Shown: positions 1 to 6,816 of the stretch, piece after piece
Layout: each line of letters opens with the position of its first letter
How positions within the stretch are numbered: the stretch's first letter is position 1
Assembly: GCA_023253295.1 (NCBI GenBank)
Contig: JALRGZ010000257.1
Span: 1 to 9,828 of the forward strand
Length of the DNA: 9,828 nucleotides
From: Flavobacterium sp.
Lineage (GTDB): Bacteria; Bacteroidota; Bacteroidia; Flavobacteriales; Flavobacteriaceae
Reading direction: 5' to 3'
Translations under genes and position numbers: made by a program
The notes under the pieces: generated by a model
Database searches by the model: none
What the model saw: only the letters and a program-made list of their open reading frames with translations
What the model was told of the DNA's origin: nothing

Positions 1-1
1 T

Positions 2-1222
2 GTTCTGGAAAATGAAGGTTCTCAATTATTTGTAGTAACTGATAAGGAGGCACCTAACAAACGGATTGTGGTAATTGATGTGAAGCATCCTGCTCAGGAA
101 AATTGGAAAGAATTCATCCCTGAAACTTCTCAGGTTTTAGAGCCTAGTACTTCTGGCGGATTTATTTTTGCTCATTATATGAAAGATGCCATTTCCTTAG
201 TGAAACAGTATGATTATTCAGGGAAATTAGTTCGCGAAATTCAATTACCGGGAGTGGGAACAGCGGACGGCTTTAACGGAAAGAGAACAGATAAAAAGGT
301 CTACTTTACTTTTAACAATTATTTTACGCCGGGAACTATTTATGCTTTAGATCCAAATTCAGGAATTTCGAATGTGTATCAAAAATCCAAATGTCAGTTT
401 AAATCAGAGGATTACGAATCCAAGCAGATTTTCTATACTTCTAAAGACGGTACTAAAGTTCCGATGATTATCACTCACAAAAAAGGATTAAAACTCGATG
501 GTAAAAATCCAACCATTTTGTATGGTTACGGTGGGTTTAATATCAGTTTGACACCTGGTTTTAGTATTGCTAATGCTGTTTGGATGGAAAACGGCGGTGT
601 ATTTGCCGTTCCTAATTTAAGAGGTGGAGGTGAGTACGGAAAAGAATGGCATGATGCAGGTACTAAAATGCAAAAGCAAAATGTTTTTGACGATTTCATT
701 GCTGCCGGCGAATATTTGATAGCCCAAAAATATACGTCATCTAATTTTTTAGCAATTCGTGGAGGTTCTAATGGTGGTTTACTGGTTGGTGCCGTAATGA
801 CACAACGACCTGATTTGGCTAAGGTGGCTTTGCCGGCTGTTGGTGTTTTGGACATGTTGCGTTACCATACTTTTACTGCAGGAGCGGGTTGGGCTTACGA
901 TTACGGAACAGCTCAGGATAATAAGGCAATGTTCGATTATCTTAAAGGTTATTCTCCTTTGCATAATATTAAGAAAGGTGTGCAGTATCCGGCAACAATG
1001 GTTACAACAGGAGATCATGACGATAGAGTGGTGCCGGCGCATAGTTTTAAATTTGCTGCCGAATTGCAAGCGAAACAATCAGGAAATAATCCAACTTTGA
1101 TACGAATTGATGTAAAAGCAGGACATGGTGCCGGAAAATCTGTAGCGGCTACCATTCAGGAAAATGTCGATGTGCAGGCGTTTACCTTGTATAATATGGG
1201 TGTTACTAAGTTGGCAAAATAA
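2..1222 (+). CDS. Prolyl oligopeptidase (S9A family), C-terminal part, 5' truncated by window edge
   Basis: A serine peptidase that cleaves after proline in short peptides. The reading frame is open from base 2, so the gene begins upstream. About 406 residues are present of the roughly 700 usual for the family, comprising the end of the beta-propeller and the complete alpha/beta-hydrolase domain. The triad is visible: the nucleophile Ser in RGGSNGG (codon 767-769), Asp in DHDDRVVP (codon 1019-1021, equivalent to D641 of porcine enzyme by alignment from memory) and His in AGHGAGKS (codon 1124-1126). Other family marks are GYGGFNISLTP, PNLRGGGEYG and AGAGWAYDYG. The GTG at 68 lies inside the domain and is not a real start. 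Flavobacterial homologues are usually secreted or periplasmic, but the N-terminus is not visible here. The gene ends in TAA and is followed by a structured repeat and a terminator. The family call is very secure. Confidence 0.96.
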   Translation, partial: VLENEGSQLFVVTDKEAPNKRIVVIDVKHPAQENWKEFIPETSQVLEPSTSGGFIFAHYMKDAISLVKQYDYSGKLVREIQLPGVGTADGFNGKRTDKKVYFTFNNYFTPGTIYALDPNSGISNVYQKSKCQFKSEDYESKQIFYTSKDGTKVPMIITHKKGLKLDGKNPTILYGYGGFNISLTPGFSIANAVWMENGGVFAVPNLRGGGEYGKEWHDAGTKMQKQNVFDDFIAAGEYLIAQKYTSSNFLAIRGGSNGGLLVGAVMTQRPDLAKVALPAVGVLDMLRYHTFTAGAGWAYDYGTAQDNKAMFDYLKGYSPLHNIKKGVQYPATMVTTGDHDDRVVPAHSFKFAAELQAKQSGNNPTLIRIDVKAGHGAGKSVAATIQENVDVQAFTLYNMGVTKLAK

Positions 1223-1252
1223 TTTTAGGAGCATAACGTATTTAGTTTTTTA

Positions 1253-1378
1253 GAACATTTTGTCCCGTCGTTCGCTATATTCCCGATCAACAAAAACTAC
1301 GGCTAAAAAGCCTTGTTTTGTAACATCGGGAGATGCCGCTTCCACCGGGGCTAATTGAGAACGAACATTTTACAAAAT
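1253..1378. repeat. Structured intergenic repeat-like element with nested inverted repeats
   Basis: This non-coding block between the peptidase and the HPF gene contains nested complementary arms: CCCG (1264-1267) with CGGG (1346-1349), TCCCGAT (1281-1287) with ATCGGGA (1325-1331), CAAAA (1291-1295) with TTTTG (1316-1320), and GGCT (1301-1304) with AGCC (1309-1312) around an AAAA loop. The nine bases GAACATTTT occur as direct repeats on both sides (1253-1261 and 1363-1371), and ATTTTGT/ACAAAAT (1257-1263, 1372-1378) form an outer inverted pair. It is locally more GC-rich than its surroundings and has no ORF. The strings TTCGCTATAT and GATGCCGCTTC resemble, from memory, dispersed intergenic repeats in Flavobacterium genomes. 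This is not verified. It may be a REP/MITE-like element or part of a 3' UTR structure. Confidence 0.55.
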
Positions 1379-1387
1379 AATGTATCC

Positions 1388-1419
1388 AAACCGTCAGTTG
1401 TGAAATTGACGGTTTTTTT
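1388..1419 (+). terminator. Rho-independent terminator downstream of the prolyl oligopeptidase gene
   Basis: AACCGTCA (1389-1396) pairs with TGACGGTT (1407-1414). The stem can extend inward by a G-T and further A-T pairs, and a run of seven T (1413-1419) follows. It lies about 165 bp after the peptidase stop, beyond the structured repeat, and would separate that transcript from the HPF gene. Confidence 0.8.
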
Positions 1420-1527
1420 GTGCTAATATTTTTTTCTTCTAATGAGATTCACAAATTTTTATTAATTCATTCGTTTTTTGTTTTGGGGTTTATTAAATTA
1501 GGGGAGTAATAATTAATCAATCAAACC

Positions 1528-1842
1528 ATGAAAATACAATTTAATACCGACAAACATATTGAGGGACACCAAAGAGCAGAGGCTTATTTTGCAACTGAAA
1601 TAGAAACGGCATTGGCACGTTTTGAAGAGAAGATTACACGTGTTGAAGTGCATTTTGGACATGAGAACAGTGCGAAGGAAGGGATTAAAGACAAACGTTG
1701 TTTGATTGAAGTGCGTCCTGCTAAATTAGCACCACTGGCAGTAACGGAACATGATGAAACCAATGAGAAAGCCTTTAGAGGTGCTTTGGAAAAGGTGAAA
1801 AAAGTATTAACGACTACTTTTGAAAAACAAAAGGAGCATTAA
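1528..1842 (+). CDS. HPF/RaiA family ribosome-associated (hibernation) protein
   Basis: A 104-residue protein resembling the sigma-54 modulation/S30EA (HPF, RaiA) family. Members bind the 30S decoding region in stationary phase and silence or dimerise ribosomes. The layout fits: a first strand MKIQFNTD, a long helix (about 15-35) ending in LARFEEKITRVEVHF, a second strand pair (CLIEVRPAKLAPLAV), and a basic second helix EKAFRGALEKVKKVLTTTFEKQKEH. The length matches the short form, without the dimerisation tail of long HPF. The start ATG lies about 20 nt after a purine stretch (AGGGGAG, 1500-1506), too far for a normal ribosome binding site. The gene is monocistronic, bounded by terminators on both sides. 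The sequence departs from E. coli HPF and YfiA, so which subgroup it belongs to, and whether it truly hibernates ribosomes, is inference. Confidence 0.8.
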   Translation: MKIQFNTDKHIEGHQRAEAYFATEIETALARFEEKITRVEVHFGHENSAKEGIKDKRCLIEVRPAKLAPLAVTEHDETNEKAFRGALEKVKKVLTTTFEKQKEH

Positions 1843-1861
1843 AATAGAGTTCATAGGATAG

Positions 1862-1901
1862 AAAAAGACAGTTACGAATAAAAGTGACTGTCTTTTTTTT
1901 T
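1862..1901. terminator. Bidirectional rho-independent terminator between convergent genes
   Basis: The arms 1862-1875 (AAAAAGACAGTTAC) and 1884-1897 form a nearly perfect 14-bp stem with one G-T pair around the loop GAATAAAA. Nine T (1893-1901) follow on the plus strand and five T on the minus strand. The element starts 20 bp after the HPF stop and lies 18 bp from the end of the convergent L,D-transpeptidase gene, so it can serve both. Confidence 0.9.
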
Positions 1902-1918
1902 GTGAGGTTCGGAATGAA

Positions 1919-3502
1919 TTATTGCTTAAATAATAAATTTGTTAAGGCTTCATCTCTATTGTAAATGTCATTGTAAAAATGAATGAGTCCATCGTTGTCT
2001 ACCCATGCCGTGAAATAGGCTATATAAACAGGGATTTTGTTTTTAAGTGTGTACCAGCTTTCTTTTCCGCTATTCATAGCTTCTTCAATTTTTTCAGGGT
2101 TCCAGTTCGGATCGTCCTTTAAAATTTCGATAGCCAATTCCTTTGGTTTTGCCACACGGATACAGCCATGACTAAAAGCCCTGGTCTCTCTTTCAAATAA
2201 ATTTTTAGAAGGAGTATCGTGCAGGTAAATGTTATTGGAGTTAGGGAATAAAAACTTGATTAAACCTAATGAGTTTTTAGGTCCGGGTCTTTGTCTTACC
2301 CCATTATCATACCATTCCATATCATGTTCTTCGAGGTAGTTTTTATTTTGTTCGATGCCCGGAAGGATTTCATTTTTCAAAATACTGTTAGGAACATTCC
2401 AATACGGACTAAAGACGATGTATTTCATAGGGGAGCTGAAAATAACCGTTTTGTTCATGGTTTTACCTACAACAACTTTAGAGCGCAAAACAACTTCCTG
2501 ATTTTTGTAATAGGCGAGTTGGAAGGAAGGAATGTTAATAGCAATTAATTCTTTGGATTTTGGAATATCACTCGAAACCCATCGACAGCGTTCCATGTTG
2601 ATGATAATGGTTTTTATTCTTTCACTTACAGGAATGTTTAAATCTTTAATGAGAGTATTTGTAATAATACTGCTGGCAAGCATTCCTCTTGTTAGCTTGT
2701 AATTGACTATTGTATTTGCTAATTCTTTGTCGTAAACCGGGCTTTTTGAATCTGATTTTAAATCTCCCGAAGCGAATAGTCTGGCTCTGATTTGTGTAAT
2801 TACTTTGGAGCTGTCTCCTATTTTATATGTTTTTACAGTTGTGTCGATAGGGATATTGCTCCAACCTCCTTCTTTTTGAATCTGACGGTAATTTTGCAAG
2901 GCTTTTTTTAGTAAAAAGTATTGCCCAATAAGTTTTTTTTCTTCTTTATTAATGAGGGAAGGATTGGCTAAAAGTGAATCCAAATAACTCACGTAGGTTA
3001 GTTTTTTTCTAGGAATATACCATTCCATTTCTATAGATTTTTTGGAATCTAAACCATGGTATACATTGGAGGCGTAAAACATATACCAAGAAGAATAGAG
3101 GAGTTCGGTTTCAATATTAAATCCTTTGTATTTGTTAGTGTTGTTACGAATTTCTTCTAAGATGTCTTTGTAAGGTACACTGATTTGAAGGCCTTCTTCA
3201 TCAAGGTTATTGATTTTGTCATACAAAAGATTAGCAAATTCATTAATTCCTTTTAAGTCAAACCAGATATAGTTGTAATGATGTTCTTTATATAGTTTTT
3301 GAACGTCTGCTTCGTACTTTTTTAATAAAGGATAATTTTTAAAAAAAGCCTTGACCTGGATACTGTCAAAATCAGAAAATTGTTGAGCTGGGTTTGTTGT
3401 TGTTTGGACAAGGAATTTTTCTTCGGTAGTATTTTTACATGAAAAACACACGCTAATAACTATCGTAAGGAATATAAAATATATAGAGAATCTAATTTTC
3501 AT
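1919..3502 (-). CDS. Lipoprotein L,D-transpeptidase of the YcbB/LdtD type (YkuD domain)
   Basis: A 527-residue cell-envelope enzyme predicted to make 3-3 cross-links in peptidoglycan or to attach proteins to it. Residues 1-22 form a lipoprotein signal with a hydrophobic core and a lipobox-like SVCFSC, with Cys22 as the probable lipidated residue. Residues 40-210 resemble the L,D-transpeptidase scaffold region. Residues 225-285 (KIGDSSKVITQIRARLFASGDL and on) look like a peptidoglycan-binding segment interrupted as in YcbB. The YkuD catalytic domain spans about 316-497, with YLHDT (His428) and the signature SHGCIRV (Ser444, His445, Cys447), where Cys447 is the nucleophile. E. coli YcbB has 615 residues. 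The gene converges on the HPF gene and shares its terminator. The start chosen gives the complete signal peptide. The family call is very secure, but the preferred acyl acceptor cannot be read from sequence. Confidence 0.94.
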   Translation of the reverse strand: MKIRFSIYFIFLTIVISVCFSCKNTTEEKFLVQTTTNPAQQFSDFDSIQVKAFFKNYPLLKKYEADVQKLYKEHHYNYIWFDLKGINEFANLLYDKINNLDEEGLQISVPYKDILEEIRNNTNKYKGFNIETELLYSSWYMFYASNVYHGLDSKKSIEMEWYIPRKKLTYVSYLDSLLANPSLINKEEKKLIGQYFLLKKALQNYRQIQKEGGWSNIPIDTTVKTYKIGDSSKVITQIRARLFASGDLKSDSKSPVYDKELANTIVNYKLTRGMLASSIITNTLIKDLNIPVSERIKTIIINMERCRWVSSDIPKSKELIAINIPSFQLAYYKNQEVVLRSKVVVGKTMNKTVIFSSPMKYIVFSPYWNVPNSILKNEILPGIEQNKNYLEEHDMEWYDNGVRQRPGPKNSLGLIKFLFPNSNNIYLHDTPSKNLFERETRAFSHGCIRVAKPKELAIEILKDDPNWNPEKIEEAMNSGKESWYTLKNKIPVYIAYFTAWVDNDGLIHFYNDIYNRDEALTNLLFKQ

Positions 3503-3820
3503 AGAGAATCTGTTTTGGGTTTAAATCACAGGAGCTGAAAATAAAATCCTGTTTTCTAATATGAAAAATTACGATTTTTTTTTAAGGTATGATGTTTAAA
3601 AATGTTTTTTTCTTTGGTTTTGAAATAGCTGTCAAAAAGTTTTTGCTATTTAAAATTGTTAAATTCTTTGAAATCGACGTTTTTTTATAACAAAATTATT
3701 TTAGGATGGTTAAAATAGGGGGTTTTGTTGTGGAGTTCCTGATTTTGCTAGCTCTGCGGTTTAAAATGTAAAATATTTTTAAATTTGCCCCCGAAATTTA
3801 ATGGGTTAAACTAAGAAAAT
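3503..3820. other. 318-bp gene-free divergent upstream region
   Basis: This AT-rich spacer separates the divergently transcribed L,D-transpeptidase and ammonium transporter genes. It holds no plausible ORF. It contains an inverted repeat AAATAGC (3623-3629)/GCTATTT (3645-3651), with an inner A5/T5 pair that could form a hairpin or be an operator. A minus-strand TAATTTTG (3691-3698) could be a -7 box for the L,D-transpeptidase, but has no convincing -33 partner and would leave a leader of about 180 nt. The better-supported plus-strand -7 box at 3780 is listed separately. Confidence 0.5.
3780..3787 (+). promoter_or_regulatory. Putative Bacteroidota -7 box of the ammonium transporter promoter
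   Basis: TAAATTTG matches the Bacteroidota -7 consensus TAnnTTTG exactly. It lies 33 bp before the ATG at 3821, implying a leader of roughly 25-30 nt. The -33 region (GGTTT near 3758-3762) is a weak match to TTG. The region is AT-rich and chance hits are possible. Confidence 0.55.
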
Positions 3821-5185
3821 ATGAAAATTGAGAAGCGCTGGATCATTTCTTTTGTTGTAATTAGTATTGTTTGTATTTCAGGACTTTTTTGGGAAGTGCC
3901 ATTAGAGCCTGAAGCAGTTCATTCCCAATTTGGGACAGCTGATCAAATCATACCTGCAGATGTTGCCTGGATGCTAACTTCTTGTTGTTTGGTGTTAATC
4001 ATGACACCTGGTTTAGCCTTTTTTTATGGGGGAATGGTGGGGAAGAAAAATGTAATTTCTACCATGTTGCAAAGTTTTATTTGTATGGGTGTGGTGACCT
4101 TGATATGGGTTGTAGTAGGTTTTAGTCTGGCTTTTGGAGAACCTATGGGAATTCGTATCGGAGATGGTTTTTATAGCTTTATTGGTAATCCAACCACTTT
4201 TACATTCTTTGATTATGTGGGGGTTTTGCCTCATAAATTGATTGCAAGTACAGTTCCTTTTATGCTTTTTGCTTTGTTTCAAATGAAGTTTGCTATCATT
4301 GCACCGGCGATTATCACCGGTTCATTTGCGGAGCGTGTTCGTTTTATTTCGTATTTACTTTTTATTTGCTTGTTTAGCATTTTTATCTATTCTCCATTGT
4401 GTCATGCAGTTTGGTATCCAACAGGGATTTTAGGTTCTTTTTTTGGTGTGAAAGATTTTGCCGGAGGAACAGTGGTACATATGAGTGCCGGATTTGCAGC
4501 TTTGGCCGGTGTTTTAGTTTTAGGTAAAAGAAAAAACAGTAGCCATGTGCCAACCAATATTCCATTTGTGTTATTAGGGACAGGAATGCTTTGGTTTGGA
4601 TGGATTGGTTTTAATGCGGGTTCTTCTATGGAGGCTAATGGGGTGGCAGCAATGGCTTTTGGAACAACTACAACAGCATCGGCGGCAGCTATGTTAACAT
4701 GGATATTCTTCGACCGAATTAACGGTAGAAAAGTTTCGGCTTTAGGTGCCTGTATTGGAGCAGTGGTAGGATTGGTTTCTATTACGCCTGCAGCGGGTTA
4801 TGTTACTGTTCCTGAAAGTATGTTTTTTGGTTTTATAGCAGCTTTAGTTTCTAATAAAATTGTATATTCTAAATATCTAAAAGGCATTGATGATACGCTT
4901 GATGTGTTTGCTTGTCATGGTGTAGGAGGAATTATGGGGATGATTTTGACTGCTATTTTTGCTCATGGAGAAGATGCTAGTTTGCTTCATGGTGGTTGGG
5001 GTGTTTTTGGGCATCACATGACAGCTTTATTGCTGGTTTCAATTTATACTTTCTTTGGAGCCTTTTTATTATTTAAGATTACCGATAAAATTATTCCAAT
5101 GCGCGTTTCTGAAGAAGCGGAAATTATGGGATTGGATTTATCACAGCATGATGAAACCTTATTTCCTATCGAATGTGCTGAATAA
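3821..5185 (+). CDS. amt: Ammonium transporter (Amt/MEP/Rh family)
   Basis: An inner-membrane ammonium channel of 454 residues. A hydrophobic N-terminal segment (about 8-24) may be a cleaved signal or an extra helix. It is followed by eleven or so membrane segments beginning with DVAWMLTSCCLVLIMTPGLAFFYGGM. Conserved pore features are visible: FQMKFA (Phe153, Phe157), HAVW (Trp198), DFAGGTVVHMSAG (Asp212, first twin His220), GFNAGSS (Phe264, Ser268) and DVFACHGVGG (second twin His366). The cytoplasmic tail RVSEEAEIMGLDLSQHDE (428-445) is the canonical motif that contacts PII (GlnK) in other bacteria. No PII gene is adjacent on either side. A TAAATTTG box lies just upstream, and a long hairpin follows the stop. 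Assignment to the family is essentially certain; regulation by nitrogen status is inference. Confidence 0.97.
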   Translation: MKIEKRWIISFVVISIVCISGLFWEVPLEPEAVHSQFGTADQIIPADVAWMLTSCCLVLIMTPGLAFFYGGMVGKKNVISTMLQSFICMGVVTLIWVVVGFSLAFGEPMGIRIGDGFYSFIGNPTTFTFFDYVGVLPHKLIASTVPFMLFALFQMKFAIIAPAIITGSFAERVRFISYLLFICLFSIFIYSPLCHAVWYPTGILGSFFGVKDFAGGTVVHMSAGFAALAGVLVLGKRKNSSHVPTNIPFVLLGTGMLWFGWIGFNAGSSMEANGVAAMAFGTTTTASAAAMLTWIFFDRINGRKVSALGACIGAVVGLVSITPAAGYVTVPESMFFGFIAALVSNKIVYSKYLKGIDDTLDVFACHGVGGIMGMILTAIFAHGEDASLLHGGWGVFGHHMTALLLVSIYTFFGAFLLFKITDKIIPMRVSEEAEIMGLDLSQHDETLFPIECAE

Positions 5186-5211
5186 GTTGTTTTTAACTAA
5201 CCATTTATATA

Positions 5212-5248
5212 CTAGGGCAGGTTTTTATTTTGTAAAAGCTTGCCCTAG
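5212..5248 (+). terminator. Long hairpin after the ammonium transporter gene, likely terminator
   Basis: CTAGGGCA (5212-5219) pairs with TGCCCTAG (5241-5248). The stem continues inward through 5220-5227 and 5233-5240 with G-T and A-T pairs, giving about 16 bp closed by the five-base loop 5228-5232. It starts 26 bp after the stop. The following sequence is T-rich (CTTATTTATTTGTTT) rather than a pure T run, so termination may be incomplete. Its distal arm overlaps the proposed -33 box of trmB. Confidence 0.65.
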
Positions 5249-5272
5249 GTCTTATTTATTTGTTTAATTTTG
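5240..5272 (+). promoter_or_regulatory. Putative trmB promoter (TTG -33 box and TAATTTTG -7 box)
   Basis: TAATTTTG (5265-5272) fits the TAnnTTTG -7 consensus of Bacteroidota. TTG at 5240-5242 lies 22 bp upstream, at the long end of the usual spacing. Transcription would begin around 5277-5280, only some 12-15 nt before the GTG start, giving a very short leader without a Shine-Dalgarno sequence. Confidence 0.5.
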
Positions 5273-5291
5273 CGCAAATATTTTAAAAATA

Positions 5292-5969
5292 GTGGGAAGT
5301 AAAAATAAATTAAAAAGATTCAAAGAGAACGAAACATTCAATAATGTTTTTCAACCAACAAGAGAAGAAGTTGTAGGTAATTTGTTTCCGTTAAGAGGAA
5401 AATGGAATGCTGAATTCTTTAAAAATGACAATCCTATCGTTTTAGAATTAGGTTGTGGGAAAGGTGAATATTCGGTTGGATTAGCTGAAAGATATCCAAA
5501 TAAAAACTTTATTGGGATTGATATCAAAGGAGCGCGTTTTTGGCGTGGAGCTAAAACAGCTGTTGAAACAGGATTGCAGAACGTAGCCTTTGTTCGTACT
5601 CAAATCGAATTGATTAATCATATTTTTGCTGAAAACGAAGTGGATGAAATCTGGATTACTTTCCCGGATCCGCAAATTAAATACAAGCGTACCAAACACA
5701 GAATGACCAATTCGCAGTTTTTACAGTTGTATAAAAAAATCCTTAAAAAAGACGGAGTAGTCAATCTTAAAACGGATAGCGAATTCATGCATGGTTATAC
5801 TTTAGGATTGCTTCATGGTGAAGGGCATGAAGTTTTGTATGCTAATCACAATGTGTATGTAAACGAAGGAAGCCCGGAAGAAGTAACTGCTTTCCAGACT
5901 TTTTACGAAAAACAATATTTAGAAATTAATAAAGCAATCACCTATATCCGTTTTAAAATTAAAGACTAA
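5292..5969 (+). CDS. trmB: tRNA (guanine-N7-)-methyltransferase TrmB
   Basis: A cytoplasmic SAM-dependent enzyme that methylates N7 of G46 in the variable loop of tRNAs. The 225-residue length is usual for the family. Visible motifs are the SAM-binding ELGCGKGEY (52-60), the acidic FIGIDIKG (Asp77), the substrate loop ITFPDPQIKYKRTKHRM (122-138) and LKTDSEFMH (159-167). FPDPQ replaces the proteobacterial FPDPW, a difference I recall as common in Bacteroidota. The C-terminal segment TAFQTFYEKQY corresponds to the T-x-F-E region used in SAM/tRNA binding. The start is GTG, chosen because MGSKNKLKRFKENETF matches the conserved N-terminus and no ATG lies in a better position. A lysE-like gene follows after 48 bp and is probably cotranscribed. 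Confidence 0.95.
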   Translation: MGSKNKLKRFKENETFNNVFQPTREEVVGNLFPLRGKWNAEFFKNDNPIVLELGCGKGEYSVGLAERYPNKNFIGIDIKGARFWRGAKTAVETGLQNVAFVRTQIELINHIFAENEVDEIWITFPDPQIKYKRTKHRMTNSQFLQLYKKILKKDGVVNLKTDSEFMHGYTLGLLHGEGHEVLYANHNVYVNEGSPEEVTAFQTFYEKQYLEINKAITYIRFKIKD

Positions 5970-6018
5970 GCCTTTTTGATTTAAGATGTTTTTGGGGAAT
6001 TCCTGTAAGTAAGGCTTA
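5967..6018. repeat. Inverted repeat bridging trmB stop and lysE start
   Basis: TAAGCCTT (5967-5974), whose first three bases are the trmB stop codon, is perfectly complementary to AAGGCTTA (6011-6018), whose last A is the first base of the next gene's ATG. GGAATTCC (5996-6003) between them is a palindrome. A hairpin in the mRNA would sequester the lysE-like start region. Whether it forms or matters is unknown. Confidence 0.45.
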
Positions 6019-6653
6019 TGAGTATCATTGTCTCCTTGTTGTCTGGTTTTATTTCGGCCTTTATAGGTATTACTCCTCCTGGTTTGTTGAATATGACTGC
6101 AGCCAAAGTAAGTATGAAAGACGGAAGACGTCATGCTTTTTCATTTGTTTCTGGAGCTGTATTGGTTATTTTTCTTCAGGTGTATCTGGCGGTTTTGTTT
6201 GCACAAATTATCAATGCACGACCGGATATTGTTTTGTTGTTGCGTGAAGTTGGTTTTGCCGTTTTTGGTGCTTTGACAGTGTATTTTTTATGGATTGCCA
6301 AAACACCCAAACTGAAGAAGCCTAAATTGAAAAAACACAGTAAAAAGAAACGTTTCTTTTTAGGGATGCTGCTGTCAGCATTGAATTTTTTTCCAATTCC
6401 CTACTATGTTTTTGTGAGTGTTTCATTGTCGTCCTATGCCTTATTTTCGTTTGATTTAATGTCGATTTTTATTTTCGTAAGCGGGGCGGTTATAGGTTCT
6501 TTTCTCGTTTTTTACTTCTATATAGTCTTTTTTCAGAAAATAGAGAAAAAAGCTGACTACCTTCTTAAAAACATGAATGTTATTATTGGTAGTATTACAG
6601 CTCTTGTTTCTGTAATTGCCTTGGTGAATATTCTTCAGTATTATTTTAGTTAA
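6018..6653 (+). CDS. LysE family translocator (amino-acid or metabolite exporter)
   Basis: An inner-membrane protein of 211 residues with about six membrane segments (roughly 5-24, 41-66, 72-93, 115-137, 143-173, 185-207). The N-terminal signature GITPPGLLNMTAAKVSMKDGRR corresponds to the G-P-G/N region that marks the LysE/RhtB exporter family. The second half begins after a very basic cytoplasmic loop with the repeat PKLKK-PKLKK (98-107) running into KHSKKKR. The length is typical. It lies 48 bp downstream of trmB on the same strand, without a clear separate promoter. The family is well supported. The substrate cannot be inferred, since members export lysine, arginine, threonine, homoserine lactones and others. 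Confidence 0.85.
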   Translation: MSIIVSLLSGFISAFIGITPPGLLNMTAAKVSMKDGRRHAFSFVSGAVLVIFLQVYLAVLFAQIINARPDIVLLLREVGFAVFGALTVYFLWIAKTPKLKKPKLKKHSKKKRFFLGMLLSALNFFPIPYYVFVSVSLSSYALFSFDLMSIFIFVSGAVIGSFLVFYFYIVFFQKIEKKADYLLKNMNVIIGSITALVSVIALVNILQYYFS

Positions 6654-6816
6654 GACTCCTATTTTTTTGTCTTGCAAGAATTTACGTCCTCAAAAAAATG
6701 TAAATATTTCCGAATATCGTTTTTTTAGGTGTATATGACGGATATTTTTTTGTAACAGCTTATAAAGTTGAATAATTGCATATATTTATTTTTTATTTGA
6801 GAAATTTTAGGCAATT

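Noticed and set aside
526..1100. Overlapping antisense and alternate-frame ORFs inside the prolyl oligopeptidase gene
   Set aside because: They lie wholly within a well-conserved coding frame with its catalytic motifs, and their translations have no recognisable domain.
3483..3511. Direct repeat ATAGAGAATCT (3483-3493 and 3501-3511) around the L,D-transpeptidase start codon
   Set aside because: Two 11-bp copies 7 bp apart are striking, but one is coding and the other leader sequence. Without further copies or conservation it may be a local duplication of no function.
4013..4565. Minus-strand ORFs within the ammonium transporter gene
   Set aside because: Composition (Lys/Thr/His-rich) reflects the antisense of hydrophobic codons. 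No start context or domain is seen.
5055..5267. Plus-strand 70-codon ORF spanning the end of amt and the hairpin
   Set aside because: It overlaps the conserved Amt tail in another frame and runs through the terminator-like hairpin. The translation has no recognisable features.
6654..6816. Possible terminator or promoter in the 163 bp between the lysE-like gene and the 7TM-AraC gene
   Set aside because: AATATTTCCG and CGGATATT pair only imperfectly over a long loop, and no TAnnTTTG box fits. I see nothing firm enough to annotate.
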